Shown here in pieces: positions 17,330 to 26,533 of a DNA stretch of 64,000 nt. Position numbers and translations under genes: made by a program. The DNA lies in assembly GCF_900187025.1 (NCBI RefSeq), contig NZ_LT906478.1, positions 2,340,001-2,404,000 on the forward strand, written 5' to 3'. Under the pieces are notes generated by a model that searched no databases, was not told the origin of the DNA, and saw only the letters and a list, made by a program, of their open reading frames with translations. This DNA comes from Listeria ivanovii subsp. ivanovii (GTDB lineage: Bacteria; Bacillota; Bacilli; Lactobacillales; Listeriaceae). Position 1 is the stretch's first letter; each line of letters starts with the position of its first letter.

Positions 17330-17824
17330 TTATTGTTCATAAGATAAATAATTCTTCGGTATTGTGTAAGCAAATTTCTCTTCTGCTTCATCAGACTTCA
17401 CCGAATTACCACTAACTACATAATCACCGTACACCTTGTTAGGATTCTTATGAAACATAAAACTGTACGTGAACTCGCAATTAACTTTTGAATCTAATTT
17501 ACTCCTATTTTTACTCGTCAATTTTTCTCCATTGAAAAAATGTTGTTGTTCTTTCACTGTCTTTTTCCAATTTTCATAGTCTTTTTTGGTTGTTATTTCT
17601 TTTGGATACCACGGTTCTGCACCAAAGAATTTTTGATTATATTCTGTCGCATCAACAACGATTACTTCATTTTTAGGGATACCTGCTTTTTCAATAACTT
17701 GGTTTATTTCAGCGTCTGCTTGTTTTGTTTTAATATAAATATTCAGCATATAACCACCAACAATCAAAATAACTACAAGCAACATGCTTCCTAAAATAAC
17801 TTGCCATTTTTTCATAAGTCTCAC
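17330..17824 (-). CDS. Hypothetical membrane-anchored protein
   Basis: A 164-residue protein with a cytoplasmic MRLMKKWQ start, one membrane helix (about 9-28) and an extracytoplasmic domain. No lipobox. The region EKAGIPKNEVIVVDATEYNQKFFGAEPWYP is distinctive but I do not recognise it; it is loosely like small DUF3139-type proteins. It ends 11 bases after the frameshifted amidase gene and probably shares its transcript. The locus is AT-rich, and from memory nothing like it lies between pit and arpJ in EGD-e, suggesting a strain- or species-specific insertion. Confidence 0.7.
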   Translation of the reverse strand: MRLMKKWQVILGSMLLVVILIVGGYMLNIYIKTKQADAEINQVIEKAGIPKNEVIVVDATEYNQKFFGAEPWYPKEITTKKDYENWKKTVKEQQHFFNGEKLTSKNRSKLDSKVNCEFTYSFMFHKNPNKVYGDYVVSGNSVKSDEAEEKFAYTIPKNYLSYEQ

Positions 17825-17834
17825 TCCTCTATAT

Positions 17835-18765
17835 TTAGAAAGTCCCTACTTTGTAAGGCATGTATTTACCCGTAAATAAATTTGGTAAAGCAGCAGAGCT
17901 TACAAATGATAATCCCGCCATCGAAGGTTGAATTACAGTAGCATTACCACTACCGTAATAAAATGATTGAAATACTAGTTTCGAGCAATAATTTGGATTA
18001 CGGGTTGTTGTTGCGTCAGTAAGACGATAAGTAATGTGTCGGTTCTTTTTATAACCATGTCCACTGTTCCAAAAAGTTGCATCTGCATAATTCGCACACT
18101 TATTTGCCGTACTCTTGTCAGGGATACGCCATAGTTGAATCCAATTTTCTATATGCTTAGAAGGTCTAACACCTTGTTCTGCTTTACCAAATATCCAGTT
18201 ATCTTTACTAAACTGATGGTTATTATCGCTTATTCCAGTAGCAAGCCATTTTGCTATATTTCCTCCACCACTCATTTCAAGTATATACGTATCGCTTGTC
18301 GCAATTGCTGCATGCCCAAAACCACCATTTGAAATGATTAGGATGTCTCCTTTTTTTATGGCATTTTTCAACTTATTTCCATTAGTGGTTTGGCTTCCTT
18401 GTGCTAAATTATATTCATTCTTTTCAAATCCAGAATGCTCGTCTAAATTATTTGTTTTCTTTTCGGATGCAGAATGCCCTTCTCCGTCTGGGAATGCACC
18501 ATAATTAGCAATATCACTAAACCACTGTTCAAATGTCAACCCTTTTCCATATTTTATACTCTTCTTCAGCAAAAATATAATTCTCTTTAAATGCATTAAA
18601 AGTGTATTTTTCAGAATTCACTTTACCTTTTTTTATAGCTTCTTGATATAGTGCATTTATAGACTCATTACTACTAACTTCCGCATTTACAACTCTATTA
18701 TGTGTTCCAAAGGACAACAATAGAATAACTACTACACTTAAAATAACACAATACCCTTTTCTCAT
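17835..18765 (-). pseudogene. Frameshifted secreted papain-like amidase/peptidase (YiiX/NlpC-P60 permuted type)
   Basis: Two overlapping frames make one 310-codon gene. The first (18765 down to 18529) begins with a signal peptide (MRKGYCVILSVVVILLLSFG...VNA) and ends shortly after FAEEEYK. The second supplies the catalytic region: GDILII...GHAAIA (His), ILEMSGG (Glu) and, later, NYCSKLVFQSFYY (Cys), the His-before-Cys order of permuted NlpC/P60 (C92-like) enzymes. Removing one A from the AAAA run (complement of 18552-18555) restores FAEEEYKYGKGLTFEQWF. The frameshift may be real decay, phase variation at a short tract or a sequencing error. A likely target is a cell-wall peptide or lipid-linked amide (inference). 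Confidence 0.7.
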
Positions 18766-18823
18766 TTTCTCTCTCCTTTTATTTTTTTATGTCCCAAAAG
18801 TATATTGCCTATCTCCCATCTAA

Positions 18824-18852
18824 ATATTACTATTTTATTACAGTAGAGTAAA
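18824..18852 (-). promoter_or_regulatory. Candidate sigma-A promoter of the amidase locus
   Basis: On the minus strand TTTACT (complement of 18847-18852) and TAATAT (complement of 18824-18829) are 17 bases apart, about 60 bases before the signal-peptide ATG. Confidence 0.5.
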
Positions 18853-19214
18853 GTTGTTCGTGAATAATAACACATTAAAGAAATATAGACCTCACATAAT
18901 CACTAAAAAAAGCACCTACCTGTAAAGTCAATATTTTCACCCGAGTTTACAATTAGTATCTATACTATTATTTTATATTAGGTCTATTGACTCAGAATCC
19001 CCACCACGGACAGTAAGCAAAAAAGATAGCACATCCGTTAGTATTATGTTAAATTCTACCGTCCTTTTTATACATAGATGTGAATAAAGTGAATGTTTTT
19101 CAGCATAAAAACGGATTTATTTGAAAAAAGATTGCATAATTAATCATTTTCATGTATTATAATAATCATCGATAATAACCGTTTACTTATCATAGACAAA
19201 AGGGAGTTGTATCC
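18853..19214. other. Intergenic region before arpJ
   Basis: About 360 bases without a gene. A TATAAT at 19158-19163 is a likely arpJ -10 element; the nearest -35-like TTGCAT (19132-19137) is 20 bases away, too far for an ideal promoter. No riboswitch or T-box sequence is recognised. Confidence 0.45.
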
Positions 19215-20675
19215 ATGCAGAAGAACTTTTTACAAAAGCTCGCAGCAATTGCACTTATTTTTATATTTGTATTTTCTGGCTTCACTACAGTATTTGCTGC
19301 TGATAAACAAGATGAAACTTTAACTAAAATCCAGGAAAAAGGCGTTTTAACAGTTGGACTTTCCGCTGACTATCCCCCATATGAATTTCATCAAACCATT
19401 GATGGAAAGGATGAGATTGTTGGTTTTGATGTAAGTATAGCTAAAAAGATTGCCAAAGATTTAGATGTTAAATTAGATATTAAGGAAATGAACTTCGATA
19501 GCTTGCTAGGTTCACTAAAAACTGGCAAAATCGACATGATTATTTCCGGAATGTCCCCAACACCAGAACGTCAAAAAGAGGTAGATTTTTCTGACCCTTA
19601 TATGTTTGTTCAACAGCGTGTTGTTGTACGAAAAGCAGATAAAGAAAAATTTACAAGTGTCAATGATTTTAATGGTGTTAAAGTAGGCGCTCAAAAGCAA
19701 ACGACTCAAGAAGAATTAGCACAAAATGAACTCATTGGCTCTGATGTTGTTTCTCTACAAAAAGTTCCAGACTTAATTCTTAACTTAAAAAGTAATAAAG
19801 TCGATGCCGTTGTTTTAGAAGGTCCTGTTGCAGAAGCTTACTTAAGCCAAGACAAAACGCTTGCGATGGCAGACATCAAATTTGTCAATGGGAGTAAAGA
19901 AACTGCTATTGCTATGCCAAAAGGCTCCACTGCCCTTCAAGATAAAGTCAATGCTTCTATTAAAAAAATTCAAAATACTGGTTTACTAAAAGATTATCAA
20001 AAAGAAGCAAACAAACTAATGTTCCAAGATGGTAGTTTCTATGAAAAATATGGTAACTACTTCGTTAAAGGTACATTAATCACGATTGCTCTTGCTGCTA
20101 TTGGCGTTTTATGCGGGGCAGTTTTAGGCTCCTTGCTTGCACTAATGAAATTAGCGAAAACAAGATGGTTACGCTGGCCAGCTGCTTGCTATATTGAATT
20201 TGTTCGTGGGACACCACTTCTTATTCAAATTTTCATCGTCTTTTTCGGAACACAAATTATCGGAATGGATGTATCAGCCTTCGTATCTGGTTGTATCGCC
20301 CTATCCTTAAACAGCGCTGCCTATGTGGCTGAAATCATTCGTGCAGGTATTTCTGCTGTAAACAAAGGTCAAATGGAAGCAGCCCGTTCCCTTGGTATGA
20401 CACAGTCAGCTAGTATGCGTTACATTATTTTACCGCAAGCTGTCAAAAACATTCTTCCTGCACTTGGGAATGAATTCGTTACTGTTATCAAAGAATCATC
20501 CATCGTTTCGGTAATCGGTGTAACTGAATTAATGTTCATGACTGGTGTGGTCCAAGGCGCAAGCTTCAAACCATTTATCCCACTAATCATTACTTCATTA
20601 ATTTACTTTGTACTAACATTCAGCTTGTCAAGACTACTAGGTGTTGCTGAAAGGAGAATGAGAACAAGTGATTAA
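19215..20675 (+). CDS. arpJ: Amino-acid ABC transporter, fused substrate-binding protein and permease (ArpJ type)
   Basis: A 486-residue fusion. Residues 1-29 are a signal/anchor; about 30-265 form a periplasmic-type amino-acid binding domain ([12 protein letters not shown]...[12 protein letters not shown]); about 280-486 form a HisM/GlnP-type permease with the EAA loop ([25 protein letters not shown]). Such fusions tether the binding domain to the membrane. ATG follows AAAGGGAG. The end overlaps the ATPase gene by 8 bases. In L. monocytogenes arpJ is a known host-induced locus (recalled); a polar amino acid is the likely substrate. Confidence 0.9.
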   Translation: MQKNFLQKLAAIALIFIFVFSGFTTVFAADKQDETLTKIQEKGVLTVGLSADYPPYEFHQTIDGKDEIVGFDVSIAKKIAKDLDVKLDIKEMNFDSLLGSLKTGKIDMIISGMSPTPERQKEVDFSDPYMFVQQRVVVRKADKEKFTSVNDFNGVKVGAQKQTTQEELAQNELIGSDVVSLQKVPDLILNLKSNKVDAVVLEGPVAEAYLSQDKTLAMADIKFVNGSKETAIAMPKGSTALQDKVNASIKKIQNTGLLKDYQKEANKLMFQDGSFYEKYGNYFVKGTLITIALAAIGVLCGAVLGSLLALMKLAKTRWLRWPAACYIEFVRGTPLLIQIFIVFFGTQIIGMDVSAFVSGCIALSLNSAAYVAEIIRAGISAVNKGQMEAARSLGMTQSASMRYIILPQAVKNILPALGNEFVTVIKESSIVSVIGVTELMFMTGVVQGASFKPFIPLIITSLIYFVLTFSLSRLLGVAERRMRTSD

Positions 20676-21393
20676 TATTAAAAATTTACACAAACATTTC
20701 GGCAAATTGGAAGTCTTAAAAGGCATTGATCTGGAAATCGCAGCCGGTGAAGTGGTCGTAGTTATCGGCCCTTCCGGAAGCGGAAAAAGCACTTTTTTAC
20801 GGTGTCTAAATTTATTGGAACAACCAACAGCTGGTCATATTTTATTTGAGAATAAAGATTTAATGGCGAAACAAACTAACGTCAATGAGCTTCGTCAAAA
20901 AATGGGAATGGTTTTCCAAAATTTCAACCTTTTCCCACATAAAAACGTCCTAGAAAACCTAATGCTCGCCCCAATGAAAGTGAAAAATGAAGCTAACTCT
21001 ACTGCTAAAAAGCATGCGCTAGCACTTCTTGATAAAGTCGGTCTTGCCGATAAAGCGACAAGTTATCCTTCGCAATTATCAGGTGGACAACAACAACGGG
21101 TTGCCATCGCACGTGCACTAGCAATGAATCCTGATGTAATGCTTTTTGATGAGCCAACTTCAGCACTCGATCCGGAAATGGTTGGCGAAGTTTTAAGTGT
21201 TATGAAGGCACTGGCTAAAGAAGGCATGACAATGGTTGTTGTAACGCACGAAATGGGCTTTGCAAGAGAAGTTGCTGACCGTGTTGTCTTTATGGATGCT
21301 GGCGTGATTCAAGAACAAGGCACGCCAGAAGAAATTTTTGGCAATCCACAAAATGACCGTACGAAAGACTTTTTAGGAAAAGTTTTAGCATAA
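20668..21393 (+). CDS. Amino-acid ABC transporter ATP-binding protein
   Basis: A 241-residue ATPase of the GlnQ/HisP family with Walker [10 protein letters not shown], signature LSGGQQQR, Walker [15 protein letters not shown] and switch histidine in [10 protein letters not shown]. Its GTG start lies within the arpJ end, so translation is coupled. It powers the ArpJ importer. Confidence 0.93.
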   Translation: MINIKNLHKHFGKLEVLKGIDLEIAAGEVVVVIGPSGSGKSTFLRCLNLLEQPTAGHILFENKDLMAKQTNVNELRQKMGMVFQNFNLFPHKNVLENLMLAPMKVKNEANSTAKKHALALLDKVGLADKATSYPSQLSGGQQQRVAIARALAMNPDVMLFDEPTSALDPEMVGEVLSVMKALAKEGMTMVVVTHEMGFAREVADRVVFMDAGVIQEQGTPEEIFGNPQNDRTKDFLGKVLA

Positions 21394-21466
21394 AAGCATG
21401 ATCACGTCTTACCAACTACTGGTGAGGCGTTTATCTGCACCTATAAAAAAAGGAGCTTACTTAAAC

Positions 21467-22618
21467 ATGATGAATAATTCAAAAATCGCTAAAAAACATC
21501 AACAAATGCCTGTTAACATTCTTGCTGATATCGGGACCCTCGCAAAAACAATGCCAGATATTCTTGACTTATCGATTGGTGATCCTGATTTAATTACAGA
21601 TGCATCCATTATTAATGCTGCTTTCGATGACGTTCGTGCCGGACATACTAAATATACCGAATCTGGCGGCGACGTAGAACTTATCGATGCCATTCGCGGT
21701 TATTTCAGTCGCAATTACGATATGTCTTTTGAACGCTCTCAAATCCGTGCAACAGTTGGCGCACTCCATGGTATGTTCTTGACACTTCAAACAATCCTTG
21801 ATCCTGGTGATGAAGTCATTATTCATGAACCATACTTCTCCCCTTACAAAGACCAAGTTTTAAATTCAGGCGGAACTCCCATCATCATTCCAACCTATGA
21901 AAAAGATGGTTTTGCCATTAATGTAGATATTTTAGAAGCAGCAATTACTGATAAAACCAAAGCTTTAATTCTCAATTCCCCAAACAACCCAACTGGTGCT
22001 GTTTTTTCACCTGAAACATTTGAAAAAATAGCCAATTTAGCCAAAAAATATGATTTCTTTATTTTATCAGATGAGGTATATGATGGTTTTAGTTTCTATG
22101 AAGACTTTGTTCCAATGGCTAAATTCGCCCCAGAACATACTATTACATTCGGAAGTATGTCCAAAAATTTTGCAATGACAGGCTGGCGCTTAGGTTATAT
22201 GATTGCTCCAACTTATTTAAATGAAGCAGCAAAAATAATCAATGAAGGGATTACTTATTCAGCTCCTACACCGTCTCAAAGAGCAGCTATTTACGCTTTG
22301 AATCATTCTGAAACACTAATTCCTTTAGTTACTGAAACCTTCCAAAAACGTCTAGAATACATCTCAAAACGTGTAGAAGAGATCTCGTACCTTTCACTTC
22401 ATCCATTAAAAGGTTCCATTTACGCTTTTATTAATATTACGAAATCTGGAATGGACTCCGTTTCCTTTACAGAATATGTTTTAAAAGAAACACAAGTACT
22501 TGTTATTCCAGGCCTTGCATTTGGTGAGTCTGGTGATAATTATGTTCGACTAGCAGCCACTCAAGATATCAGCATATTAGAAGAAGCTTTCAATCGCTTA
22601 GCTAAATTAACATTCTAA
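21467..22618 (+). CDS. PLP-dependent class I/II aminotransferase (PatA/aspartate aminotransferase type)
   Basis: A 383-residue fold-type I aminotransferase. Family motifs: LILNSPNNPTGAVFS, SDEVYDGFSF and the PLP-lysine block FGSMSKNFAMTGWRLGY. The frame runs upstream to 21398, but ATG 21467 follows AGGAG by 11 bases. The 73-base gap after the ATPase contains a wobble-rich hairpin (21410-21431). It sits in an amino-acid uptake operon, so it may transaminate the imported amino acid. Confidence 0.87.
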   Translation: MMNNSKIAKKHQQMPVNILADIGTLAKTMPDILDLSIGDPDLITDASIINAAFDDVRAGHTKYTESGGDVELIDAIRGYFSRNYDMSFERSQIRATVGALHGMFLTLQTILDPGDEVIIHEPYFSPYKDQVLNSGGTPIIIPTYEKDGFAINVDILEAAITDKTKALILNSPNNPTGAVFSPETFEKIANLAKKYDFFILSDEVYDGFSFYEDFVPMAKFAPEHTITFGSMSKNFAMTGWRLGYMIAPTYLNEAAKIINEGITYSAPTPSQRAAIYALNHSETLIPLVTETFQKRLEYISKRVEEISYLSLHPLKGSIYAFINITKSGMDSVSFTEYVLKETQVLVIPGLAFGESGDNYVRLAATQDISILEEAFNRLAKLTF

Positions 22619-22668
22619 AAAAAGAGTAAACTTGGAGGCAAATGGCGCTCTCTAAGTTTACTCTTTTT
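22618..22668. terminator. Bidirectional terminator
   Basis: AGAGTAAACTT and AAGTTTACTCT pair with A- and T-rich flanks. It serves the aminotransferase operon and the convergent HAD gene. Confidence 0.88.
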
Positions 22669-23298
22669 CTAATTTAAATTAATTTCCGCAAAAGATGAAA
22701 CTACCGTAGCTTCTTTAGGAAATGAAATAGTTTTAGTTGCTTCATTAGGTACAATGTATACTTTTAAACCTGCTTCCATTGCTGATAATGCACCATTTTT
22801 CGAGTCTTCTATCGCAATTGCTTCTTCCGGTTTCACTCCTAAAGCTTCCACCGCTTGCGCATACAGTGCTGGATGTGGCTTAATTTCCTCCACATGATCC
22901 GCCGTTTGTATTGTTTCAAAGTCTTCTAAAATCCCCAATCGTTCGAGCGTCGATGCAATCCATCCGTAACCAGAACTCGTTGCAAGACCAATCTTATAGC
23001 CTCTTGATTTTACTTCTTGGAAAAACGCTTCAAAGCCATCTCGGAATCCAAGCGACTGTTGACCCGTGTGGCAAGCTTCTGCAACTGTAGTCAAAAATGC
23101 TTCTTTATCAAATTTTCCATTTGTTGCTTCCATCATATACGTAATTATAGGCTCTTCACTTGTCCCAATAATCTGCTGATAAATTTCATCTGGTAAATCA
23201 ATATTATAAGTTTCTTTTAAATAGTTCATTGTTTCGCTATACCATAAATTCTCTGTATCAAGCATGGTACCATCAAAATCAAAAATTACTGCCTTCAC
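22669..23298 (-). CDS. HAD-superfamily hydrolase, beta-phosphoglucomutase-like
   Basis: A 209-residue HAD subfamily IA enzyme: nucleophile DFDGTMLDTE, Thr/Ser motif LATSSG, and EDSKNGALSA for Mg2+ binding, with an alpha-helical cap. It could be a beta-phosphoglucomutase or a sugar-phosphate phosphatase; sequence alone does not decide. The frame begins at ATG 23304, but that abuts AGGAGG with no spacing, so GTG 23298, 6 bases downstream and reading MKAVIFDFDGT, is the better start. Confidence 0.87.
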   Translation of the reverse strand: MKAVIFDFDGTMLDTENLWYSETMNYLKETYNIDLPDEIYQQIIGTSEEPIITYMMEATNGKFDKEAFLTTVAEACHTGQQSLGFRDGFEAFFQEVKSRGYKIGLATSSGYGWIASTLERLGILEDFETIQTADHVEEIKPHPALYAQAVEALGVKPEEAIAIEDSKNGALSAMEAGLKVYIVPNEATKTISFPKEATVVSSFAEINLN

Positions 23299-23386
23299 AT
23301 GCATCCTCCTAGTATAAATGATAGTTTTATTGTAACATAGATAAACTATTTAATAAATCTTCCAAAAAGGGTTGCTTTTTTACTAA

Positions 23387-23428
23387 AAAACGAATAATAT
23401 TGAAGTTGTGGTTTTTAATGTTCGTTAT
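23387..23428 (+). promoter_or_regulatory. Pair of inverted PurBoxes (PurR operator)
   Basis: AAAACGAATAAT (23387-23398) and, inverted, AATGTTCGTTAT (23417-23428) match the B. subtilis PurBox core CGAAC-WWT on opposite strands about 18 bases apart, the expected arrangement. It lies 43 bases before the purine permease. The second box has one mismatch and the first two. Confidence 0.65.
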
Positions 23429-23470
23429 TTACCATTTAGTAAGATTTAAAAAAAGGAGTGAAACACACGT

Positions 23471-24763
23471 ATGTTTCAATTAAAAGCAAACGGTACAGAT
23501 GTTAAAACAGAAGTTATCTCTGGTTTTACTACATTCTTAACGATGGTATATATCGTTGTAGTTAACCCGGCAATCCTTTCTGCAGCTGGGGTTCCATTCA
23601 ATACCGTCTTCATGGCAACTATTATTTCCGCAGTTATTGGTACATTATGGATGGCGATTTTCGCTAATTATCCAATTGCGATTGCACCAGGACTTGGAAT
23701 GAACGCCTACTTTGTCACAGTAGTTACAACACAAAAATTAGATTATTCGGTCGCATTCGCTGCGGTCTTTGTAGCAGGTATTATTTTCTTATTACTTTCC
23801 TTAACACCGCTTCGGGAAAAAATCATCGAAGCTATTCCGCACAATCTAAAAGCCGGAATCACAGCTGGTATTGGTCTGTTTATCGCTTTCTTAGGATTCC
23901 GAATGACTGGAATTATCGTTTCTAATGATTCTAACTTAGTAGGACTAGGGGATTTACACTCTCAAGAAGCCATTTTAGCTATCGTTGGTCTTCTGATTAC
24001 TTTAATACTTCTAGCGTTAAACGTAAAAGGTGCTTTATTTATCGGAATGATTGCAACTGGAGTTATTGCTTTCTTTACTGGCGAACTGAAATTTACAGAT
24101 GGAATTGTTAAGATGCCACCAATGCCAGAATTCGTTTTCACAAATCCACTCCACGCTTTTGGTGATGTGATGAGTTACGGATTATATGCGGTTGTCTTAT
24201 CATTCTTACTTATCACGATTTTCGATACAACAGGTACCATGATTGGCGTTGCAAAAAAAGCTGGTCTGATGAAAGGCGAATCTTTACCAAATGCAAAACA
24301 GGCTTTAATGGCTGATGCTGTTGCAACAAGCGTTGGTTCAATGTTCGGGACAACACCAACAAGTGCTTACATTGAATCATCTGCTGGTGTTGCAACTGGT
24401 GGTCGTACTGGGTTAACCACTTTAACCGTAGCCATTTTATTTATGGTTTCCGCATTCTTTGCTCCACTAGTTGGCGCTGTATCAGGTATTTCTGCCATTA
24501 CTGCTCCTGCGCTAATTGTTGTCGGGAGTATGATGATTGGTGCTGTAAAAGAAATTGATTGGGACACATTGGATGAAGCATTCCCAGCTTTCTTAGTAAT
24601 CCTTGCTATGCCACTTACTTCAAGTATTGCTATCGGTCTTGCTTTCGGATTTATTTCCTACCCAATCTTAAAAGTCTTCACAGGTAAATGGCGTGAGCTT
24701 AACTGGTTCCTAATTGTCATTGCCGTCTTATTCTTCATCCTTGTCGCTTTCTTACCACATTAA
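23471..24763 (+). CDS. pbuG: AzgA/PbuG-type hypoxanthine/guanine permease
   Basis: A 430-residue NCS2-superfamily carrier of the AzgA branch with 12-14 membrane helices. Substrate motifs are present: APGLGMNAYF in helix 3 and TTPTSAYIESSAGVATGGRTGLT in helix 10, with FDTTGTMIGVA in helix 8. ATG follows AAAGGAGTG. It imports hypoxanthine, guanine or adenine for salvage. The upstream PurBox pair implies PurR control; no guanine riboswitch is seen. Confidence 0.88.
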   Translation: MFQLKANGTDVKTEVISGFTTFLTMVYIVVVNPAILSAAGVPFNTVFMATIISAVIGTLWMAIFANYPIAIAPGLGMNAYFVTVVTTQKLDYSVAFAAVFVAGIIFLLLSLTPLREKIIEAIPHNLKAGITAGIGLFIAFLGFRMTGIIVSNDSNLVGLGDLHSQEAILAIVGLLITLILLALNVKGALFIGMIATGVIAFFTGELKFTDGIVKMPPMPEFVFTNPLHAFGDVMSYGLYAVVLSFLLITIFDTTGTMIGVAKKAGLMKGESLPNAKQALMADAVATSVGSMFGTTPTSAYIESSAGVATGGRTGLTTLTVAILFMVSAFFAPLVGAVSGISAITAPALIVVGSMMIGAVKEIDWDTLDEAFPAFLVILAMPLTSSIAIGLAFGFISYPILKVFTGKWRELNWFLIVIAVLFFILVAFLPH

Positions 24764-24769
24764 TAAATC

Positions 24770-24800
24770 AAGCGTCTACTAAAATATAAGTAGGCGCTTT
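24770..24800 (+). terminator. Terminator of the purine permease gene
   Basis: AAGCGTCTACT pairs with AGTAGGCGCTT (one wobble) around a 7-base loop, then TTTT. Confidence 0.8.
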
Positions 24801-24870
24801 TAATTGGACAAAAAACAACTCTTTTGCTATAAAGAAGAGAGAAACTAATTAGAAATGAGTTGAAATTGTC

Positions 24871-25137
24871 GTGTTTTTAAAATCATTCCTCGCTGGTATT
24901 GGACTTGCTATCGTAATTTTTTTAGCAAGCTTTTTAACATCAAGCTATACCTTATCCAGCTTATTTTCCATTGTGACAACTATCCTTGTGTTTGCATCGA
25001 TTATTTTATCGGCTTTCGTTTCCTTTGGTGGCCGCAGTGGAAATCCTAGTCGAAAAAGCCAATTACGTTGGAGTATCCTGCTTTTAGTAGCCGCCATTCC
25101 TAGTTTCATCGGCTTTATCGTTACTTTTTACTTTTAA
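24871..25137 (+). CDS. Small three-helix membrane protein of unknown function
   Basis: An 88-residue, very hydrophobic protein with three predicted membrane spans (about 5-23, 30-50 and 68-88) and a short polar loop SFGGRSGNPSRKSQLRW. It resembles the DUF5316 group by length and pattern, but this is uncertain. The GTG start has a weak ribosome site, which lowers confidence. A strong terminator follows directly. Confidence 0.6.
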   Translation: MFLKSFLAGIGLAIVIFLASFLTSSYTLSSLFSIVTTILVFASIILSAFVSFGGRSGNPSRKSQLRWSILLLVAAIPSFIGFIVTFYF

Positions 25138-25140
25138 ACA

Positions 25141-25180
25141 AAAAGAAGCATTCTCTTTTTAACCTGAGAATGCTTCTTTT
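25141..25180. terminator. Bidirectional terminator
   Basis: AAAAGAAGCATTCTC and GAGAATGCTTCTTTT form a perfect 15-pair stem around a 10-base loop, followed by a T-rich tract. It is shared with the convergent PfpI gene. Confidence 0.9.
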
Positions 25181-25181
25181 T

Positions 25182-25703
25182 TTATTTTTCGAAAGCAGAA
25201 ATAAAAGCAGGTAAATACTCTGGTAAATCTGGTGGGCGGCGACTTGAAATAATGTGGCCATCTGTTACGACCGGCTCATCATGCCAAATCGCTCCTGCGT
25301 TTGTCATATCATCTTTAATTCCTGGTGTACTAGTAACATTAACGCCTTCCAGAACTCCCGCAGAAACTAATACCCAACCAGCGTGACAAATTTGACCAAT
25401 TGTTTTTTTCTCCTTATCAAAAGAACGAACCAAATTCAAAACACTATCAAATCGGCGCAACTTATCTGGGGACCAGCCACCCGGAACCAAAATCCCATCG
25501 TAGTCTTCTGCACGAACAGAATCAAAGTCATAATCAGAAGTAACTGGAACGCCATATTTCCCGTGGTATACCTTCTTTGCTTCTTCTGCTACCAAATGTA
25601 CGGAGGCACCTTCCTCACGCAATCTAAGTACAGGATACCAAAGTTCTAAATCTTCAAAGTCTTCGCTAACTAGCGCAATTATTTTTTTACCTTTCAAGCT
25701 CAT
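25182..25703 (-). CDS. DJ-1/PfpI family protein
   Basis: A 173-residue DJ-1/PfpI domain. The nucleophilic elbow IGQICHAGW gives C106 with adjacent H107, and the acidic partner is in LVSEDFED (E14). Family members include intracellular amidases, glyoxalase III and protein deglycases; general stress proteins such as B. subtilis YfkM are close in length. ATG follows GGAGGAG. Its neighbour upstream is the LhrA locus. Confidence 0.88.
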   Translation of the reverse strand: MSLKGKKIIALVSEDFEDLELWYPVLRLREEGASVHLVAEEAKKVYHGKYGVPVTSDYDFDSVRAEDYDGILVPGGWSPDKLRRFDSVLNLVRSFDKEKKTIGQICHAGWVLVSAGVLEGVNVTSTPGIKDDMTNAGAIWHDEPVVTDGHIISSRRPPDLPEYLPAFISAFEK

Positions 25704-25779
25704 CTGAATCTCCTCCTATCCTCTACTACAGTATAACAACAACTGGACTGTTATTAAATTATTCCGCCTATAAGAAGAC

Positions 25780-26046
25780 AAAAAAAGACGCTGAAAATAA
25801 ACATTTCCAGCGTTGCCATCATGTTCGGTCGTCTGTGCATAACGGGATGAGGCACAAACATGAACTACATGGCCAATGAGATGAATGAAAACAAATAATG
25901 ATTTTGGTGTCTAAACAGATGTCTGACTAGTTGCCATTCTATTGGAAGATGGATACACCAAAAGTCATTATAACCATGATAGGGTCTTATCCCCATGAAA
26001 ATCACATTCGCAAATGAAACTTTCATCGGGATAAAACTCTTTCCTA
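25780..26046 (-). ncRNA. lhrA: LhrA Hfq-binding small RNA
   Basis: A minus-strand transcription unit of about 267 nt with no convincing reading frame. Its promoter has TTGCAT and TAAAAT 16 bases apart, and it ends in a terminator (ACGCTG...CAGCGT, then a seven-base U-run at 25780-25786). A long stem near its 5' end pairs TTATCCC-ATGAAA with TTTCAT-GGGATAA. L. monocytogenes LhrA is about 268 nt and, as I recall, lies in the lmo2256-lmo2257 gap next to the pfpI-like gene. Position, strand and length all agree. LhrA works with Hfq to repress mRNAs including lmo0850 and chiA (recalled). Identity was not checked by alignment. Confidence 0.82.
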
Positions 26047-26052
26047 TAACTT

Positions 26053-26080
26053 ATTTTACTATTGTTCTTGAAAAATGCAA
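26053..26080 (-). promoter_or_regulatory. Promoter of the LhrA small RNA
   Basis: On the minus strand TTGCAT (complement of 26075-26080) and TAAAAT (complement of 26053-26058) are 16 bases apart, placing the RNA start near 26046. Confidence 0.7.
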
Positions 26081-26167
26081 GTAAATAAATGTAGATTTTT
26101 TGTGACGGACTTCCAAATCGGTCTAAATATCTTTGTTTTATCAGGTGTTTCCGTAAAAAAATAACAA

Positions 26168-26191
26168 AAAGAAACCAGTAGAGGTTCCTTT
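26168..26191 (-). terminator. Terminator of the small coiled-coil gene
   Basis: Read on the minus strand, AAAGGAACC pairs with GGTTTCTTT around 6 bases, then a T-rich tract. It begins at the stop codon of the 63-residue gene. Confidence 0.7.
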
Positions 26192-26382
26192 TAATCCATA
26201 ACTTCTACAATCATCCAAGAAATAATTGCGACTAACGGAATTAATACCCATACATTATACCCAAGTAAACTAGGGCGAGCATTTGGCTTATCTTCTAATA
26301 GTTGAATTCTTTCACGCAAATCATGTACTTCTAGCTCTAAGTCTTGTACTTTATCTTCTAGCTCATACAAACGTTCTTCCAT
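26191..26382 (-). CDS. Small tail-anchored coiled-coil protein
   Basis: A 63-residue protein. Residues 1-33 form heptads of leucine and charged residues (LYELEDKVQDLELEVHDLRE), a short coiled coil. About 42-60 form a single membrane helix (VWVLIPLVAIISWMIVEV). It is probably membrane-bound with the coiled coil facing the cytoplasm. ATG follows GGAGGGG. Function unknown; it is well formed and flanked by its own terminator. Confidence 0.75.
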   Translation of the reverse strand: MEERLYELEDKVQDLELEVHDLRERIQLLEDKPNARPSLLGYNVWVLIPLVAIISWMIVEVMD

Positions 26383-26471
26383 TTAAATCCCCTCCATAGT
26401 TTTTCTACCTTTTATTATACGTGAGGCAACATCAAAAACATCCTTCCATAGTCTGATTTATTGCTAATTTA

Positions 26472-26501
26472 TTGTCATACTGTTCCCACCTTTGCTACAA
26501 T
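26472..26501 (+). promoter_or_regulatory. Candidate sigma-A promoter of the PTS IIA gene
   Basis: TTGTCA (26472-26477) and TACAAT (26496-26501) are 18 bases apart, 33 bases before the coding sequence. Confidence 0.6.
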
Positions 26502-26533
26502 AAAAGAAAACTATCAACTGTTGGGGTGGGAAA

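Noticed and set aside
18841-18856. PrfA-box-like dyad (TTTACTCTACTGTAA, minus strand)
   Set aside because: Spacing and mismatches do not fit TTAACA-N2-TGTTAA; it reads better as a sigma-A -35 region.
23305-23470. Guanine riboswitch before the purine permease
   Set aside because: The TATA/GATATGG and related conserved loop sequences are absent.
25800-26190. Protein-coding gene opposite LhrA
   Set aside because: No frame of useful length with a ribosome site; the minus-strand promoter and terminator explain the region.
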